In this document: positions 27,692-37,962 of the stretch, piece by piece
Layout of the letters: each line of letters starts with the position of its first letter
How positions within the stretch are numbered: the first letter of the stretch is position 1
Source: OLB11 sp041392835
GTDB taxonomy: Bacteria > Bacteroidota > Bacteroidia > Chitinophagales > Chitinophagaceae
Length of the DNA stretch: 64,000 nt
Direction: 5' to 3'
NCBI GenBank assembly: GCA_041392835.1
Contig: JAWKLF010000008.1
Coordinates: forward strand, 1-64,000
Position numbers and translations under genes: made by a program
Notes under the pieces: generated by a model
Databases searched by the model: none
The model's input: only the letters and a program-made list of their open reading frames with translations
Told to the model about the DNA's origin: nothing

Positions 27692-28924
27692 ATGTTTTTT
27701 AGAATAGCCTGGCGATACCTGATGGGTAAAAAAAATGTGCAAGCCGTACAACTCATTTCTTGGGTTAGTATTATAGCCATTATGATAGGTACTGCCGCCC
27801 TGCTTGTTGTATTGTCTGTTTACAATGGTTTTGATTTATTTATTAAAAGTTTATATAGCGACTTTGCTTCCGAAATTTTAATCACACCTCAAAAAGGAAA
27901 AACTTTTTCTGAACAAACAAAACTTTTTGATTACTTAAAATCTAATAAAGCTATAGCATACTATAGTAAATGTTTGGAAGAAAAAATTGTTTTAACGTAC
28001 AATGAAAAACAAGTAATTTGTACAGTAAAAGGGATAGACTCTATGTATGACAAAACTGTTTCTTTTCAAAAAAATATTCTTTACGGCACATACAAAAATT
28101 ATATTAACGATGCATTTGTTCCACTTGTTTTAGGTATTGGCGTATCGAATAAATTGGGTGCCAACGAACAAAGTGGATTGCCCATTTTGGCTTATTCTTT
28201 CAATGATCAGCAACGTAGTGTACAACTTGATATGTTGAATGCGTATTATACCCAACACATGGTTATTACAGGCATTTTTTCGCTTCAAGAAGAAGTTGAT
28301 AATCATTATGGTTTTGTGCCTTTGGATGCCATGAAAAAATTGCTAAATAAACCCCATGAGTTGTCGAGCATTTCGATAAAACTCAAAAAAGGAGCTAATA
28401 TGAATACGGTTTCCAAGCAATTGACATCTTTTTTGAATGCCTATGGACTGGAATCTAAAACTCGATATGAGCAAAATAAAACGCTTTATAAAATTCTCAA
28501 AAGTGAACGATGGGCTGTGTTTTTAATTTTAACTTTTATGCTCATTATCGCGTCGTTTAATATCATAGGCTCTCTTTCTATGTTGGTTATTGAAAAAGAA
28601 AAGGATGTGGCGATACTCCAAACATTGGGTATGAATAAGTGGCAAATTCAAAAAATATTTTTACTGACTGGTATGTATATTGCTTTGATAGGCATGATAT
28701 TGGGGTTCCTGGTTGCTGTATTGCTTTGTATGGGTCAACAATATTTTGGTTGGATAAAACTTGGCAGCAGTGGTAGCTTTTTAATTGAAAATTACCCCGT
28801 ACATATGCAAGTATCAGACTTTGTTGTAGTGTTTGTCCTAGTGTTACTTATATCCTTTTTTGCTTCGTTAATACCATCACGAAAGGCCACAGAGAAAACA
28901 ATACTATTGCGTACAGCCTCTTAA
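27692..28924 (+). CDS. LolE/FtsX-type ABC transporter permease
   Basis: A permease of the lipoprotein-releasing (LolC/E) or MacB/FtsX class. It has one N-terminal membrane helix, a periplasmic domain of about 200 residues, then three C-terminal membrane helices (FLILTFMLIIASFNII onward). The 410-residue length fits. No ATPase gene is adjacent. Its stop is one base before the stop of the convergent adaptor gene. Confidence 0.88.
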   Translation: MFFRIAWRYLMGKKNVQAVQLISWVSIIAIMIGTAALLVVLSVYNGFDLFIKSLYSDFASEILITPQKGKTFSEQTKLFDYLKSNKAIAYYSKCLEEKIVLTYNEKQVICTVKGIDSMYDKTVSFQKNILYGTYKNYINDAFVPLVLGIGVSNKLGANEQSGLPILAYSFNDQQRSVQLDMLNAYYTQHMVITGIFSLQEEVDNHYGFVPLDAMKKLLNKPHELSSISIKLKKGANMNTVSKQLTSFLNAYGLESKTRYEQNKTLYKILKSERWAVFLILTFMLIIASFNIIGSLSMLVIEKEKDVAILQTLGMNKWQIQKIFLLTGMYIALIGMILGFLVAVLLCMGQQYFGWIKLGSSGSFLIENYPVHMQVSDFVVVFVLVLLISFFASLIPSRKATEKTILLRTAS

Positions 28925-28925
28925 T

Positions 28926-30248
28926 TTAGTCCTTTTCTTCTTCTACATTTTCGTAGAGAGATTTTTTGGGTACTACCTTAACCTTTGTATCTTTTTTAAG
29001 TGTTCGTGCTATGGCTGCATAGGGCGCAACGATTACTTTTTCTCCAAATGTTAGTCCTTTAAGCACTTCTATATATTCATTATTTTGAATACCTGTTTTA
29101 ACTTCTTTAAGCTGTGTTTTATTTTCTTTATTTACTACAAAAACGTATTCTGTTATAAAATCGCTTTTCTTAATAGAGTCTTCTTCTTCGCGTGTTGTGA
29201 CTGCATTAATCGGTATAGCCAATACTCCATAATTATATTTAGTAAATATTTCTACATTGGCCGACATGCCAGGTCTGAAAGGGAAATTTCTCCTATCATC
29301 GTTCCATAAATCAGCATAGCTATCATTTAATATTTCTATGCTTACTGTATAGTTTGCAACTTGGTCATTTGTAGCTACAGATTGTTGTATACCATTGGCA
29401 ACACTAGACTGCGCTATTTTAACAACAAGCCCTTTAAATTTTCTATTGGGATAAGCATCCACTTCAATATACGCTGTATCATCGTATTTAACTTTTTGAA
29501 TATCATTTTCGCCAACTTCTACATCTACTTTCATTTTGCTCATATCAGCCACGCGCATTATTTCTGTGCCAGCCATTTGAGCAGTACCCACTACACGCTC
29601 TCCTTTTTTTACAAACAACTTTGAAATAATACCACCCATGGGTGCATACAACGTTGTTTTTCTTAAATTTTGAACAGCCTCGTTCACGTTAGCCTGCGCA
29701 CTCTGTACTCCATACTGATTGCCCTTTATGCTTTCCATAGCTGCTTTATAATTGGCTTGAGCCGATTTGTAATTTCCAAGTGCAGTTTCAAATTCAACGG
29801 CGCTAATTACTTTTTCATCAAACAATTGTTTATTTCGTTTAAACGTTGCATTGGCCTGATCTAACTGTGCTTGTGCTTGTTGTTTGATGGCCGTAGCATT
29901 TGATACTGAAGATTTTGACTGATTGAGCTGTGCACTGGCTCTATTGACCATGCTCTTATACGTAGTAGAATTAATAGCAGCCAATACTTGTCCTTTTCGT
30001 ACACTATCGCCTTCTTCTACATAAAGTTCTGTAATTTCTCCTGACACATCTGGGCTAATTTTTACTTCAGTCAATGGATATATTTTGCCAGAAGCATTTA
30101 CAGACTCAATAATATTTTGATGCGATACTTGTTCTACAGTAACTTTTACACCAGCGCTTTCTCCTAAATGACCTGTAGCCTTTAAGATGGCCAAAAGTGC
30201 AATTAATAGAACAGCACAAGTTATTATCCATATCGAGCTTTTTTTCAT
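28926..30248 (-). CDS. HlyD/RND-type periplasmic adaptor
   Basis: A membrane-fusion protein of an efflux or ABC export pump. It has an N-terminal membrane anchor (IWIITCAVLLIALLAIL), a biotinyl-lipoyl half motif (VNASGKIYPLTEVKISPDVSGE, a family hallmark), and a long alpha-helical hairpin rich in Gln/Ala. Beta-barrel and membrane-proximal domains follow. It lies 19 bases after the TolC-like gene on the same strand. The inner-membrane pump subunit is not in the window, although such triads usually include a MacB-like transporter. Confidence 0.9.
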   Translation of the reverse strand: MKKSSIWIITCAVLLIALLAILKATGHLGESAGVKVTVEQVSHQNIIESVNASGKIYPLTEVKISPDVSGEITELYVEEGDSVRKGQVLAAINSTTYKSMVNRASAQLNQSKSSVSNATAIKQQAQAQLDQANATFKRNKQLFDEKVISAVEFETALGNYKSAQANYKAAMESIKGNQYGVQSAQANVNEAVQNLRKTTLYAPMGGIISKLFVKKGERVVGTAQMAGTEIMRVADMSKMKVDVEVGENDIQKVKYDDTAYIEVDAYPNRKFKGLVVKIAQSSVANGIQQSVATNDQVANYTVSIEILNDSYADLWNDDRRNFPFRPGMSANVEIFTKYNYGVLAIPINAVTTREEEDSIKKSDFITEYVFVVNKENKTQLKEVKTGIQNNEYIEVLKGLTFGEKVIVAPYAAIARTLKKDTKVKVVPKKSLYENVEEEKD

Positions 30249-30267
30249 GCTTTATATCCTTTAGTCT

Positions 30268-32031
30268 TTATAATTTTATTTCGTTTCCTAAATAATAATC
30301 TAATACTTTGAGTTTAAAAATGAGATCAAATTTTGATGCAATTAGATTTGCATTACTTGTATTTAGAGTATTTACGGAGGAAGTATATTCATACAAACTA
30401 ATCATACCAATTTCATATCGTTTAATGGCATAATTGAGTGCTTTTTGAGCACTTTTTTGAGCACTTTCAGAAGCAAAATACTTTTGCAAAGCAACTTTTG
30501 CTTGCATATAGGCAGAATAAATTTCTTGCTTGAGCTTAAGCTTGTCATTATCAGCTTTTAATTGTTGACTAACCAAACCAATTTTTGCACGCTGTATATT
30601 AGTACGAGCTGCATATCCATTTAATATAGGTATATTGAGGCTTAATCCCACATTGGCTCTGATATTATCTCCATACTGATTAAATAAAGGTGTGGTTCTG
30701 GTTTGATAGCTATATCGAGGTGTAGTAAGCGGATAGCTGGTGCCTCCTACATTAATATTGCCTATGGTTGTTTCGCCTTCATAGGTTTGACCCGAAATAT
30801 TTTTTACATTAGAAGAAAAGTTGGTTCCTAAATTCGCAAATATAGATAACTGCGGATATTGATTAGCTTTTGCGATTTCTAATGTTTTCTGTGCAGATAA
30901 TAATCGGTATTGATTGACTTTGGTTTGATTTTGGTTTTCAATTGCAATGTCTATAATTTCTTCTGGCGTTTTAGATAAATAACTGTTTGCATGATCTTCT
31001 ACTTGTACATAGGGTGTTTTTATATCAAATCTTTTATCATAGTCTAAGTTCATTAAGGCGCGCAATTGAAGCAAAGCAATAGCCTCATCAGATTGTGCAT
31101 TTAAAACATTAGCACTATCTCCAGATAGCTGTGCAGCCATTTGTAATAAATTCAATTCAGGGACTTTGCCAGCATCAACAAATTTTTTAGTTTGTGCATA
31201 TTGAGATTGTGTAAGTTTTAGTTGTTCTTGATTGACTTTGATTTGTTCGCGTGCTAATAAAACTCGTAAGAAACCTGTAGCAACGTTTAATGATATATCA
31301 TCTTTAAGTTGTTTAAATGCATAATTGCTGGCAAGTTGATCTAATTCTGATTGTTCTATTTTATACTTTTTTTGAAACCATCCAAATAATAATGCTTGCG
31401 AGGACACGCCTACTGTATTATACAAAAATCCTTTAGTTACAAACTGATTACTGGTAGGATCTATAGAGCGCCCATAGCTTTCGCCCAAGCTGGCATCGGC
31501 ATTGACAATAGGCAATCTACTATCCTTAGATTGCTGCAGCATAAGCTTAGCAAGACGATTGTTTAACTCTGCTTCTGAAATTTGCGTATTATTTTCTTTT
31601 GCATATTGAATACAATTTTCAATATCCCAAACCAGGGGTAAATTCTTGCTATCAGACTTATTTTTTTCCAAAGCTAATTCTGCCTCTATTTCTTTTTGTC
31701 TTTTGAGATACTCCGCTTCTTTTTCTTCCTTATATTCTGCTGACTGTTTCTTTTTTTTCTTTTTTACTTGTTCTTCTACCGGTGTTGGAAGCTCATATAC
31801 AGGGGTTTTGTCTGGCTGCAGGTCAATTTCGCTATTGTTTATTTCTTCGTTTATTTGCTTTGATGTAGTATCTACATTTTGAACAGTACCTGGCTTACCA
31901 TATACTTGAGGTGGAACTACTTTTTTTACAGGACCCATTTCTAATGGTTTTCGCTTACCTGTTTGAGCATTTGTTTTTTGTGTAAAACTTGCAAAACTCA
32001 TCAGGACGATAAAACTTATATACTTATACAT
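30268..32031 (-). CDS. TolC family outer-membrane efflux protein
   Basis: The outer-membrane channel for the adaptor encoded next to it. The start is taken as ATG 32,031, which gives a signal peptide (MYKYISFIVLMSFASFTQKTNAQ); the frame to 32,199 adds unrelated residues. A Lys/Glu-rich stretch (about residues 90-120) follows the signal. Two TolC-type repeats then follow, with long helices and beta-strands, ending in a typical LDYYLGNEIKL. It is 587 residues long. Confidence 0.9.
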   Translation of the reverse strand: MYKYISFIVLMSFASFTQKTNAQTGKRKPLEMGPVKKVVPPQVYGKPGTVQNVDTTSKQINEEINNSEIDLQPDKTPVYELPTPVEEQVKKKKKKQSAEYKEEKEAEYLKRQKEIEAELALEKNKSDSKNLPLVWDIENCIQYAKENNTQISEAELNNRLAKLMLQQSKDSRLPIVNADASLGESYGRSIDPTSNQFVTKGFLYNTVGVSSQALLFGWFQKKYKIEQSELDQLASNYAFKQLKDDISLNVATGFLRVLLAREQIKVNQEQLKLTQSQYAQTKKFVDAGKVPELNLLQMAAQLSGDSANVLNAQSDEAIALLQLRALMNLDYDKRFDIKTPYVQVEDHANSYLSKTPEEIIDIAIENQNQTKVNQYRLLSAQKTLEIAKANQYPQLSIFANLGTNFSSNVKNISGQTYEGETTIGNINVGGTSYPLTTPRYSYQTRTTPLFNQYGDNIRANVGLSLNIPILNGYAARTNIQRAKIGLVSQQLKADNDKLKLKQEIYSAYMQAKVALQKYFASESAQKSAQKALNYAIKRYEIGMISLYEYTSSVNTLNTSNANLIASKFDLIFKLKVLDYYLGNEIKL

Positions 32032-32082
32032 ATTTAATTTATTCTGCTTTAGAATGGTAAAGTTAATACAAGGAATTACTTT

Positions 32083-32090
32083 TATCTTTG
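32083..32090 (+). promoter_or_regulatory. nadB promoter -7 box
   Basis: TATCTTTG matches TAnnTTTG and lies 15 bases before the nadB ATG at 32,106. It overlaps the alternative TTG start at 32,088, which argues against that start. Confidence 0.5.
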
Positions 32091-32105
32091 AATACTCAAA
32101 AAAAT

Positions 32106-33707
32106 ATGAAGACAGACATACTAATAGTTGGATCTGGTATAGCTGGTTTATCGTTTGCATTAAAAACAGCAAATGAATTTCCATCATACCAAATAACAAT
32201 TTTGACTAAAACCTCCAAAGAAGAAACCAATACAAAGTATGCACAAGGTGGCATAGCTACTGTAGTAAATACAAAAGAAGATAGCACCACTAAACATATA
32301 GAGGATACTCTTGAGGCAGGCGATGGACTTTGCAATCAAGAAGTGGTATCGAAAGTAGTCAATGAGGCATATGACAGACTTTCTGAATTAATACAATGGG
32401 GAACACAATTTGATAAAGATGAAAATGGCAATTATAAATTAGGTAAAGAAGGCGGTCACTCAGAAAATAGAATATTGCACTATAAAGACGTGACTGGAAA
32501 AGAAATTGAAAGAGCTTTATTGGCACAAGTAGAACAACATAGCAATATACAAATGATTGATTATTGCTATGTTGTAGATATTATCACACAACATCATTTG
32601 GGTAGATTAATTACAAAAGCTACACCCAATATAGAATGTTTTGGTGTTTATGCGTTGAATTTAAAAAACAATCAAATAGAAAAAATTCTGTCCAGAATAA
32701 CTATGATAGCAAGTGGTGGCAATGGTCAAGTATATCGCTCTACAACCAATCCGCCTATAGCCACAGGCGATGGCATAGCTATGGCATATAGAGCCAAAGC
32801 ACGTATAGAAAATATGGAGTTTGTGCAATTTCATCCAACGGCTCTATATGAACCAGGCAAGCGCTTTGGACAAGCATTTTTAATTACTGAAGCTGTACGA
32901 GGTGATGGTGGCATACTCAAAAACAGCAAAGGAGAAGAATTTATGCAAAAATACGATAGTAGGCTTTCATTAGCACCTCGTGATATAGTAGCAAGAGCCA
33001 TAGATAATGAAATGAAAATATTGGGTGATGAGCATGTATATCTGGATTGTAAACATATGAATTTAGAAAAATTCAAAACCCATTTTCCAAATATCTATAC
33101 TGTATGTAAAAGTAAAAATATTGATATTAGTAAAGATATGATACCCGTTGCTCCAGCTGCTCACTACTGTTGTGGAGGTATCAAAATAGATATACATGGA
33201 CGGAGCTCTATCAATAGATTGTATAGCTGTGGGGAGGCATCCAGCAGCGGATTACATGGAGCTAATCGTTTAGCAAGCAATTCTTTATTAGAAGCATTAG
33301 TATTTGCACATAGTAGTTTTGTACATATCAAAACGTGTATTGGCAATTATGATTATCAAGAAAACATACCTGATTGGAATGCACAAGGCACATCAGATCC
33401 CAAAGAAATGATATTGATAACTCAAAGCATTAAAGAATTACAAATGACAATGAGTGATTATGTTGGTATAGTACGAAGTAATATACGTTTGGAACGAGCT
33501 ATGAAACGATTAGACCTGCTGCACCAAGAAACGGAAGAACTTTATAAAACCACTACCCTTTCGCCTCAACTCTGCGAACTTCGAAATCTTATTACCAATG
33601 CTTATTTGATAGTAAAAGGAGCGCAGTTCCGAAAAGAAAGTCGAGGCCTACATTATACAGTTGACTATCCTAACAAAAACACTTTAATAGAAAATATAGT
33701 TTTATAA
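32106..33707 (+). CDS. nadB: L-aspartate oxidase
   Basis: A flavoenzyme that makes iminoaspartate in NAD synthesis. It has the FAD-binding GSGIAGLS, the substrate region MEFVQFHPTALY, the arginine-containing CGEASSSGLHGANRLASNS, and the C-terminal helical domain. The start is set at ATG 32,106 (MKTDILIVGSG). nadA and nadC are not nearby. The gene ends six bases from the convergent M3 peptidase gene. Confidence 0.94.
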   Translation: MKTDILIVGSGIAGLSFALKTANEFPSYQITILTKTSKEETNTKYAQGGIATVVNTKEDSTTKHIEDTLEAGDGLCNQEVVSKVVNEAYDRLSELIQWGTQFDKDENGNYKLGKEGGHSENRILHYKDVTGKEIERALLAQVEQHSNIQMIDYCYVVDIITQHHLGRLITKATPNIECFGVYALNLKNNQIEKILSRITMIASGGNGQVYRSTTNPPIATGDGIAMAYRAKARIENMEFVQFHPTALYEPGKRFGQAFLITEAVRGDGGILKNSKGEEFMQKYDSRLSLAPRDIVARAIDNEMKILGDEHVYLDCKHMNLEKFKTHFPNIYTVCKSKNIDISKDMIPVAPAAHYCCGGIKIDIHGRSSINRLYSCGEASSSGLHGANRLASNSLLEALVFAHSSFVHIKTCIGNYDYQENIPDWNAQGTSDPKEMILITQSIKELQMTMSDYVGIVRSNIRLERAMKRLDLLHQETEELYKTTTLSPQLCELRNLITNAYLIVKGAQFRKESRGLHYTVDYPNKNTLIENIVL

Positions 33708-33713
33708 AAAAAA

Positions 33714-35801
33714 CTACATGCCAGAATACTTTAGATAAGGTTCGGTTTGCATTTGATGCCCAACAAAATCAGAAAAGGCTTTGTTGAGATCTACACTATT
33801 ACCAACGGATAAAATGTATTTTCTAAATCGTTCTCCATTTTCGCGTGTCATTCCGCCATGTTTTTCCATCCATTCAAACGTGTTATAATCTAACACTTTA
33901 GACCATGTATATGCATAATATCCTGCCGAATATCCACCGCCCCATATATGTGCAAAATACGGTGAGTGATAGCGAGTGGGCACAGCATCTAATAATAAAT
34001 TTTGTTTTTTTAATGCTCTTTTTTCAAACATATCTACATCTACAAAATCGCTTTCATTTTCTACAGTATGCCAAGCCATATCTAATGTGGCAGCTGCCAA
34101 AAGTTCTACAACTTCATACCCTTTATTAAAGGTTTCTGCTTTTTTTATTTTTTCTAAAAGCTTTGCAGGTATTGGCTCTTTTGTTTTGTAATGAATAGCG
34201 TAATTTTTTAAAATTACAGGATCCATAGCGCAATGCTCATTGATTTGAGAAGGAAATTCTACATAATCTCTCGGTACAGATGTACCAGATAAAGAGACAT
34301 ACTGCTGATTGGCAAATAAGCCATGTAAAGTATGTCCAAATTCATGAAACATTGTTGTAACATCATCATAACCAATCAATGAAGGATTACCGTCTACTGG
34401 TTTTTGGAAATTAAATACATTAACTATAACTGGTTTTTGCTTTAGAGCATGCGATTGATTAACAAAATTATTCATCCATGCTCCTCCATTTTTATTATCT
34501 CGAGTATAAAAATCAAGATAATACAAAGCCATGCTTTTGCCATCTTTATCAAATACTTCGTAGGCTACTACATCAGGATGATAAACTGGCAAATCCTTGC
34601 GTACTTTAAACGTAATTCCATACATGATTTTTGCAGCATAAAAAACTCCTTTTTCCAATATGGTTGTTATTTCAAAATAAGGTTTTATTTCGTTCTCATC
34701 TAAATCATATTTTTCTTTTCGTACTTGTTCTGCATAGTAGTTCCAGTCCCAAGGCTTTAGCTCCATGTTTTTAGTATTCATTTTGCGCTGTATTTCTTTA
34801 GCTTCTTCATTGGCTTTTTTTACTGCTGGCCCCGCCAAATTTTTTAATAATTGCATTACTTCTTTTGGGTTTTTAGCCATTTGGTCTTGCAATTTCCATT
34901 CAGCAAAATTTCGTTTCCCCATTAGTTTTGCTTTTTGCAAACGCAACTTAGCTATCTTCAAAACGATAGTACGTGTATCTGCACTATCTCCTTTTTCGGC
35001 TCTATACCATGACGCATTAAATAATTTTTCTCTCGAGGTACTATTGGCCATATTTTGCAATGGTGGCTGCTGTGTAGTATTGATTATACCCAGCATATAT
35101 TTCCCGTCAAAACCAGCGTCACTGGCTTTTTGCGCAGCTGCTTGCACATCGCTTTCGCTTAAACCTTTTAGCATGTCCTTAGAATCAAATAAAACTGAGG
35201 CATTTTTTCGGGCCAACAATAAGGTATTACTATATTGTGTACTCAGTATAGCCAATTCTTCATTGATAGCTTTTATTTGTGCCTTTTTATCTTCATCTAA
35301 ATTGGCGCCAGCCAATTCAAATTGTTGTAAATAGTATTCGGTAAGTTTTCTATCTTCACCTTTGAGGGCATCCATATTCAATGATTTGATTTTCTTATAT
35401 ATTCTTTTGTCTAAGTAAATTTTATCATTGTGCGCAGAAAAAATTGGCGCATATTCTTCTTCTATTTTTTGAAGTGTTTCATTAGTATTAGAGCCCGTTA
35501 AATTATAAAAAATAAGTTGAGCTCTATTAAGGATTTCTCCACTTTGCTCTAAAGCCAAAATAGTATTTTTAAATGTTGCAGGCTCTCTATTATTAGCTAT
35601 AGCTTCTATTTCTCTGTCATGTATTTTCAAGCCTATTTCAAAAGCTTGTGTAAAATGTTCATTTCTTATCAAATCAAACATTGGTGCTTGGTACTGTAAT
35701 GTACTTTTTTCCATTAAAGGGTTTTCAGTATCTCTTTGGGCATATGAGGATATAAAAGCCAATACAGCAAATCCTATTAGCATCATTTCTTTTGTAAACA
35801 T
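33714..35801 (-). CDS. exported M3 family peptidase (peptidyl-dipeptidase-like)
   Basis: A 695-residue zinc metallopeptidase of the Dcp/thimet type. It has a signal peptide (MFTKEMMLIGFAVLAFISSYAQ), helical N-terminal domains and the HExxH motif in TMFHEFGHTLHGLF. An EFPSQINEHCA segment follows and supplies the third zinc ligand. Being exported, it probably cuts oligopeptides in the periplasm. It is a second M3 enzyme besides the cytoplasmic one at 23,204-24,913. Confidence 0.92.
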   Translation of the reverse strand: MFTKEMMLIGFAVLAFISSYAQRDTENPLMEKSTLQYQAPMFDLIRNEHFTQAFEIGLKIHDREIEAIANNREPATFKNTILALEQSGEILNRAQLIFYNLTGSNTNETLQKIEEEYAPIFSAHNDKIYLDKRIYKKIKSLNMDALKGEDRKLTEYYLQQFELAGANLDEDKKAQIKAINEELAILSTQYSNTLLLARKNASVLFDSKDMLKGLSESDVQAAAQKASDAGFDGKYMLGIINTTQQPPLQNMANSTSREKLFNASWYRAEKGDSADTRTIVLKIAKLRLQKAKLMGKRNFAEWKLQDQMAKNPKEVMQLLKNLAGPAVKKANEEAKEIQRKMNTKNMELKPWDWNYYAEQVRKEKYDLDENEIKPYFEITTILEKGVFYAAKIMYGITFKVRKDLPVYHPDVVAYEVFDKDGKSMALYYLDFYTRDNKNGGAWMNNFVNQSHALKQKPVIVNVFNFQKPVDGNPSLIGYDDVTTMFHEFGHTLHGLFANQQYVSLSGTSVPRDYVEFPSQINEHCAMDPVILKNYAIHYKTKEPIPAKLLEKIKKAETFNKGYEVVELLAAATLDMAWHTVENESDFVDVDMFEKRALKKQNLLLDAVPTRYHSPYFAHIWGGGYSAGYYAYTWSKVLDYNTFEWMEKHGGMTRENGERFRKYILSVGNSVDLNKAFSDFVGHQMQTEPYLKYSGM

Positions 35802-35842
35802 ATTGATATATTTTTATTTGTTTTTTTGAATGTCATAGTATG

Positions 35843-35870
35843 AAAAAAAAATCCTGAATAAATTCAGGAT
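35843..35870 (-). terminator. terminator of the DUF3276 gene
   Basis: ATCCTGAA (35,851-35,858) and TTCAGGAT (35,863-35,870) form a perfect 8-base stem with a 4-base loop. A run of T follows on the minus strand, 22 bases beyond the gene's stop. Confidence 0.8.
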
Positions 35871-35891
35871 TAAAATAATATAATCAAGGTA

Positions 35892-36254
35892 TTACCATTG
35901 ATCGTCTCCGTTAGTTGTAGTATTAATATCCTGATTTACATCTTCTCTTGGCTGAAACTCTTGGTCATGATTAAAGGCATCAAAGTCAAAATCGGGCATC
36001 AACTCTGTTTTAACATGGTCTATAGTTTCTTTTAAAGAGTTTAAAAACTTATTAAAATCTTCTTTATAAAGGAAAATTTTATGTCTTTCATAACCACTAT
36101 CATCGGGTCTTTTTTTACTCTCTATCAGTTTTATAAAATAATCGTTTTGTCGAGTAGAAATAACATCAAAAAAATAGGTTCTTCTACGGCCTGCTTTTAT
36201 TCGTTTACTAAAAACTGGTTCATTGTTTTTCTCTGAAAAATTTTCGTATGGCAC
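35892..36254 (-). CDS. DUF3276 PUR-alpha-like nucleic-acid-binding protein
   Basis: A small Bacteroidota protein with a PUR-alpha-like domain (FSKRIKAGRRRTYFFDV, KIFLYKEDFNKFLNSL), known to fold like eukaryotic PUR single-strand-binding proteins. An acidic tail (FDFDAFNHDQEF onward) ends it. The start is set at GTG 36,254 (PYENFSEKNNE), because family members begin about 15-30 residues before this core. The ATG at 36,302 would add a hydrophobic stretch not typical of the family. Its cellular role is unknown. Confidence 0.8.
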   Translation of the reverse strand: MPYENFSEKNNEPVFSKRIKAGRRRTYFFDVISTRQNDYFIKLIESKKRPDDSGYERHKIFLYKEDFNKFLNSLKETIDHVKTELMPDFDFDAFNHDQEFQPREDVNQDINTTTNGDDQW

Positions 36255-36453
36255 TTGTCGTAATTTTTTATTGTGTTTAAAAATGATGAATATGAAAACC
36301 AAATATATTTCTTTTTGCTTAATTCCATCAAATTATAGGTATTTTTTTGCTTAATATAAAAAATGAGAATGACTTAAAACCTTTTTTGGATGGGTTTGGC
36401 TATATAAAAAAACATGCTATGCATTCAAAATTAGTAATTACAGTATAAGTTAT

Positions 36454-36461
36454 TATATTTG
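36454..36461 (+). promoter_or_regulatory. -7 box of the lipoprotein gene at 36,491
   Basis: TATATTTG matches TAnnTTTG, 29 bases before the ATG. Confidence 0.45.
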
Positions 36462-36490
36462 TTTTCTTATACCATTAATTTCAAAAAAAC

Positions 36491-36838
36491 ATGAATCCTT
36501 ATTTTCGTTTATTGCCTCTACTATTTATTACTACACTCATCGTAAGTGCATGCAACAGAGACTGTAGCAACTTTAGTGTAAGTGGAAGATTGGTAGATGC
36601 TATTACAAAACAACCTATTCAAAATACTAAGTTTTATATACACTATACTTATCGGCCTAAGGTAAAATCAGCTATTCAAGAACAAAAAACAGAACTTAAA
36701 ACTGGATGGAATGGTGAGTTTTCTTATACTGGTATCAGTCAATGTATTATTACCTACGACTTAGAAGAATTTGATGGCACCCAAATTTTGACCACAAGCA
36801 AAACGGGCGATTTGGGCGATATAGAAGTAAATCCTTAA
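36491..36838 (+). CDS. small lipoprotein with carboxypeptidase-regulatory-like domain
   Basis: A 115-residue protein with a lipoprotein signal ending IVSAC. A short beta-sandwich (VSGRLVDAITKQPIQNTKFYI ... GEFSYTGI, as a pattern) of the carboxypeptidase-regulatory-like type follows. It is probably anchored in the envelope. It lies 14 bases before the M42 peptidase gene and is likely co-transcribed. Function unknown. Confidence 0.7.
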   Translation: MNPYFRLLPLLFITTLIVSACNRDCSNFSVSGRLVDAITKQPIQNTKFYIHYTYRPKVKSAIQEQKTELKTGWNGEFSYTGISQCIITYDLEEFDGTQILTTSKTGDLGDIEVNP

Positions 36839-36852
36839 AAACACATTAACGC

Positions 36853-37962
36853 ATGGCTAAAAGCACAAAAACAACCAAAAACAAAAAAGAGTTTTTTGGT
36901 TCATCCTCTATGGCATTTATTAAAGAATATATGGATAATGCCTCACCTACAGGATTTGAAAAAGAAGGTCAAAAAATATGGCTCAAATACCTAACACCAT
37001 ATATAGATACACATTTTGTAGACCCCTATGGTACGGTTGTAGGCGTTATCAATCCAGATGCTCCTTTTAAAGTAGTAATAGAAGCGCATGCCGATGAAAT
37101 AAGTTGGTTTGTCAAATATATTACAGCCGATGGCTTTATACATGTATGCAGAAATGGTGGAAGCGACCACCAAATAGCTCCTGCCAAAAGAGTGAACATT
37201 CATACAAAAAAAGGAATAGTAAGAGGCGTATTTGGATGGCCAGCCATCCATGTACGAACTCCACAAACTGAAAAAAAACCAGAAGTAGAAACTATTTGGA
37301 TAGATGTAAATTGCAAATCAAAAAAGGAAGTTGAAGAGCTTGGAATAGAAATAGGTACTGTTTGTACGTTTACCGAAGGTTTTGAAGAAGCCAATCATGG
37401 CTATTGGATAGCCCGTGCACACGATAATAGAATGGGTGGAATCATTATTGCAGAGGTAGCCAGATTGCTTAAAGAAAATAAAAAGAAATTACCTTTTGGT
37501 TTGTATATAGTCAATGCCGTTCAAGAAGAAGTTGGACTCAATGGAGCCAAAATGATAGCGGATAGAATAAAACCTCAAGTGGCTATTTGTACTGACGTAA
37601 CGCACGACACCTCTACACCTATGATGAGCAAGCCAGCACAAGGCGAAGCATCTTGTGGCAAAGGACCAGTAATATGTATAGGACCAGCTGTACACAATAC
37701 ACTACGTGAAATCATTGTAGATACTGCCAAGAAAACAAAAATAGATTATCAATTACAGGCTGTAAGCCGTTTTACGGGTACTGATACCGATGCCTTTGCT
37801 TTTAGCAACGGGGGTGTGCCCAGTGCGCTGATATCGCTACCACTTCGCTATATGCACACTACAGTAGAAACTGTACATAAAGACGATGTAGCCAATTGTG
37901 TAAAATTAATTTATGAAGTGTTATTAAAAATTACGCCTAAAACTAATTTCTTGTATTTGTAA
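36853..37962 (+). CDS. M42 family metallopeptidase (glutamyl aminopeptidase-like)
   Basis: A cytoplasmic dizinc aminopeptidase. The ligands and catalytic residues are visible: EAHADE, AHDNRMGG, the pair in VQEEVGLNG, CTDVTHDTS and RYMHTTVETV. It is 369 residues long, normal for the family. The first 20 residues are Lys/Thr-rich. It is the last core gene before the second accessory patch. Confidence 0.93.
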   Translation: MAKSTKTTKNKKEFFGSSSMAFIKEYMDNASPTGFEKEGQKIWLKYLTPYIDTHFVDPYGTVVGVINPDAPFKVVIEAHADEISWFVKYITADGFIHVCRNGGSDHQIAPAKRVNIHTKKGIVRGVFGWPAIHVRTPQTEKKPEVETIWIDVNCKSKKEVEELGIEIGTVCTFTEGFEEANHGYWIARAHDNRMGGIIIAEVARLLKENKKKLPFGLYIVNAVQEEVGLNGAKMIADRIKPQVAICTDVTHDTSTPMMSKPAQGEASCGKGPVICIGPAVHNTLREIIVDTAKKTKIDYQLQAVSRFTGTDTDAFAFSNGGVPSALISLPLRYMHTTVETVHKDDVANCVKLIYEVLLKITPKTNFLYL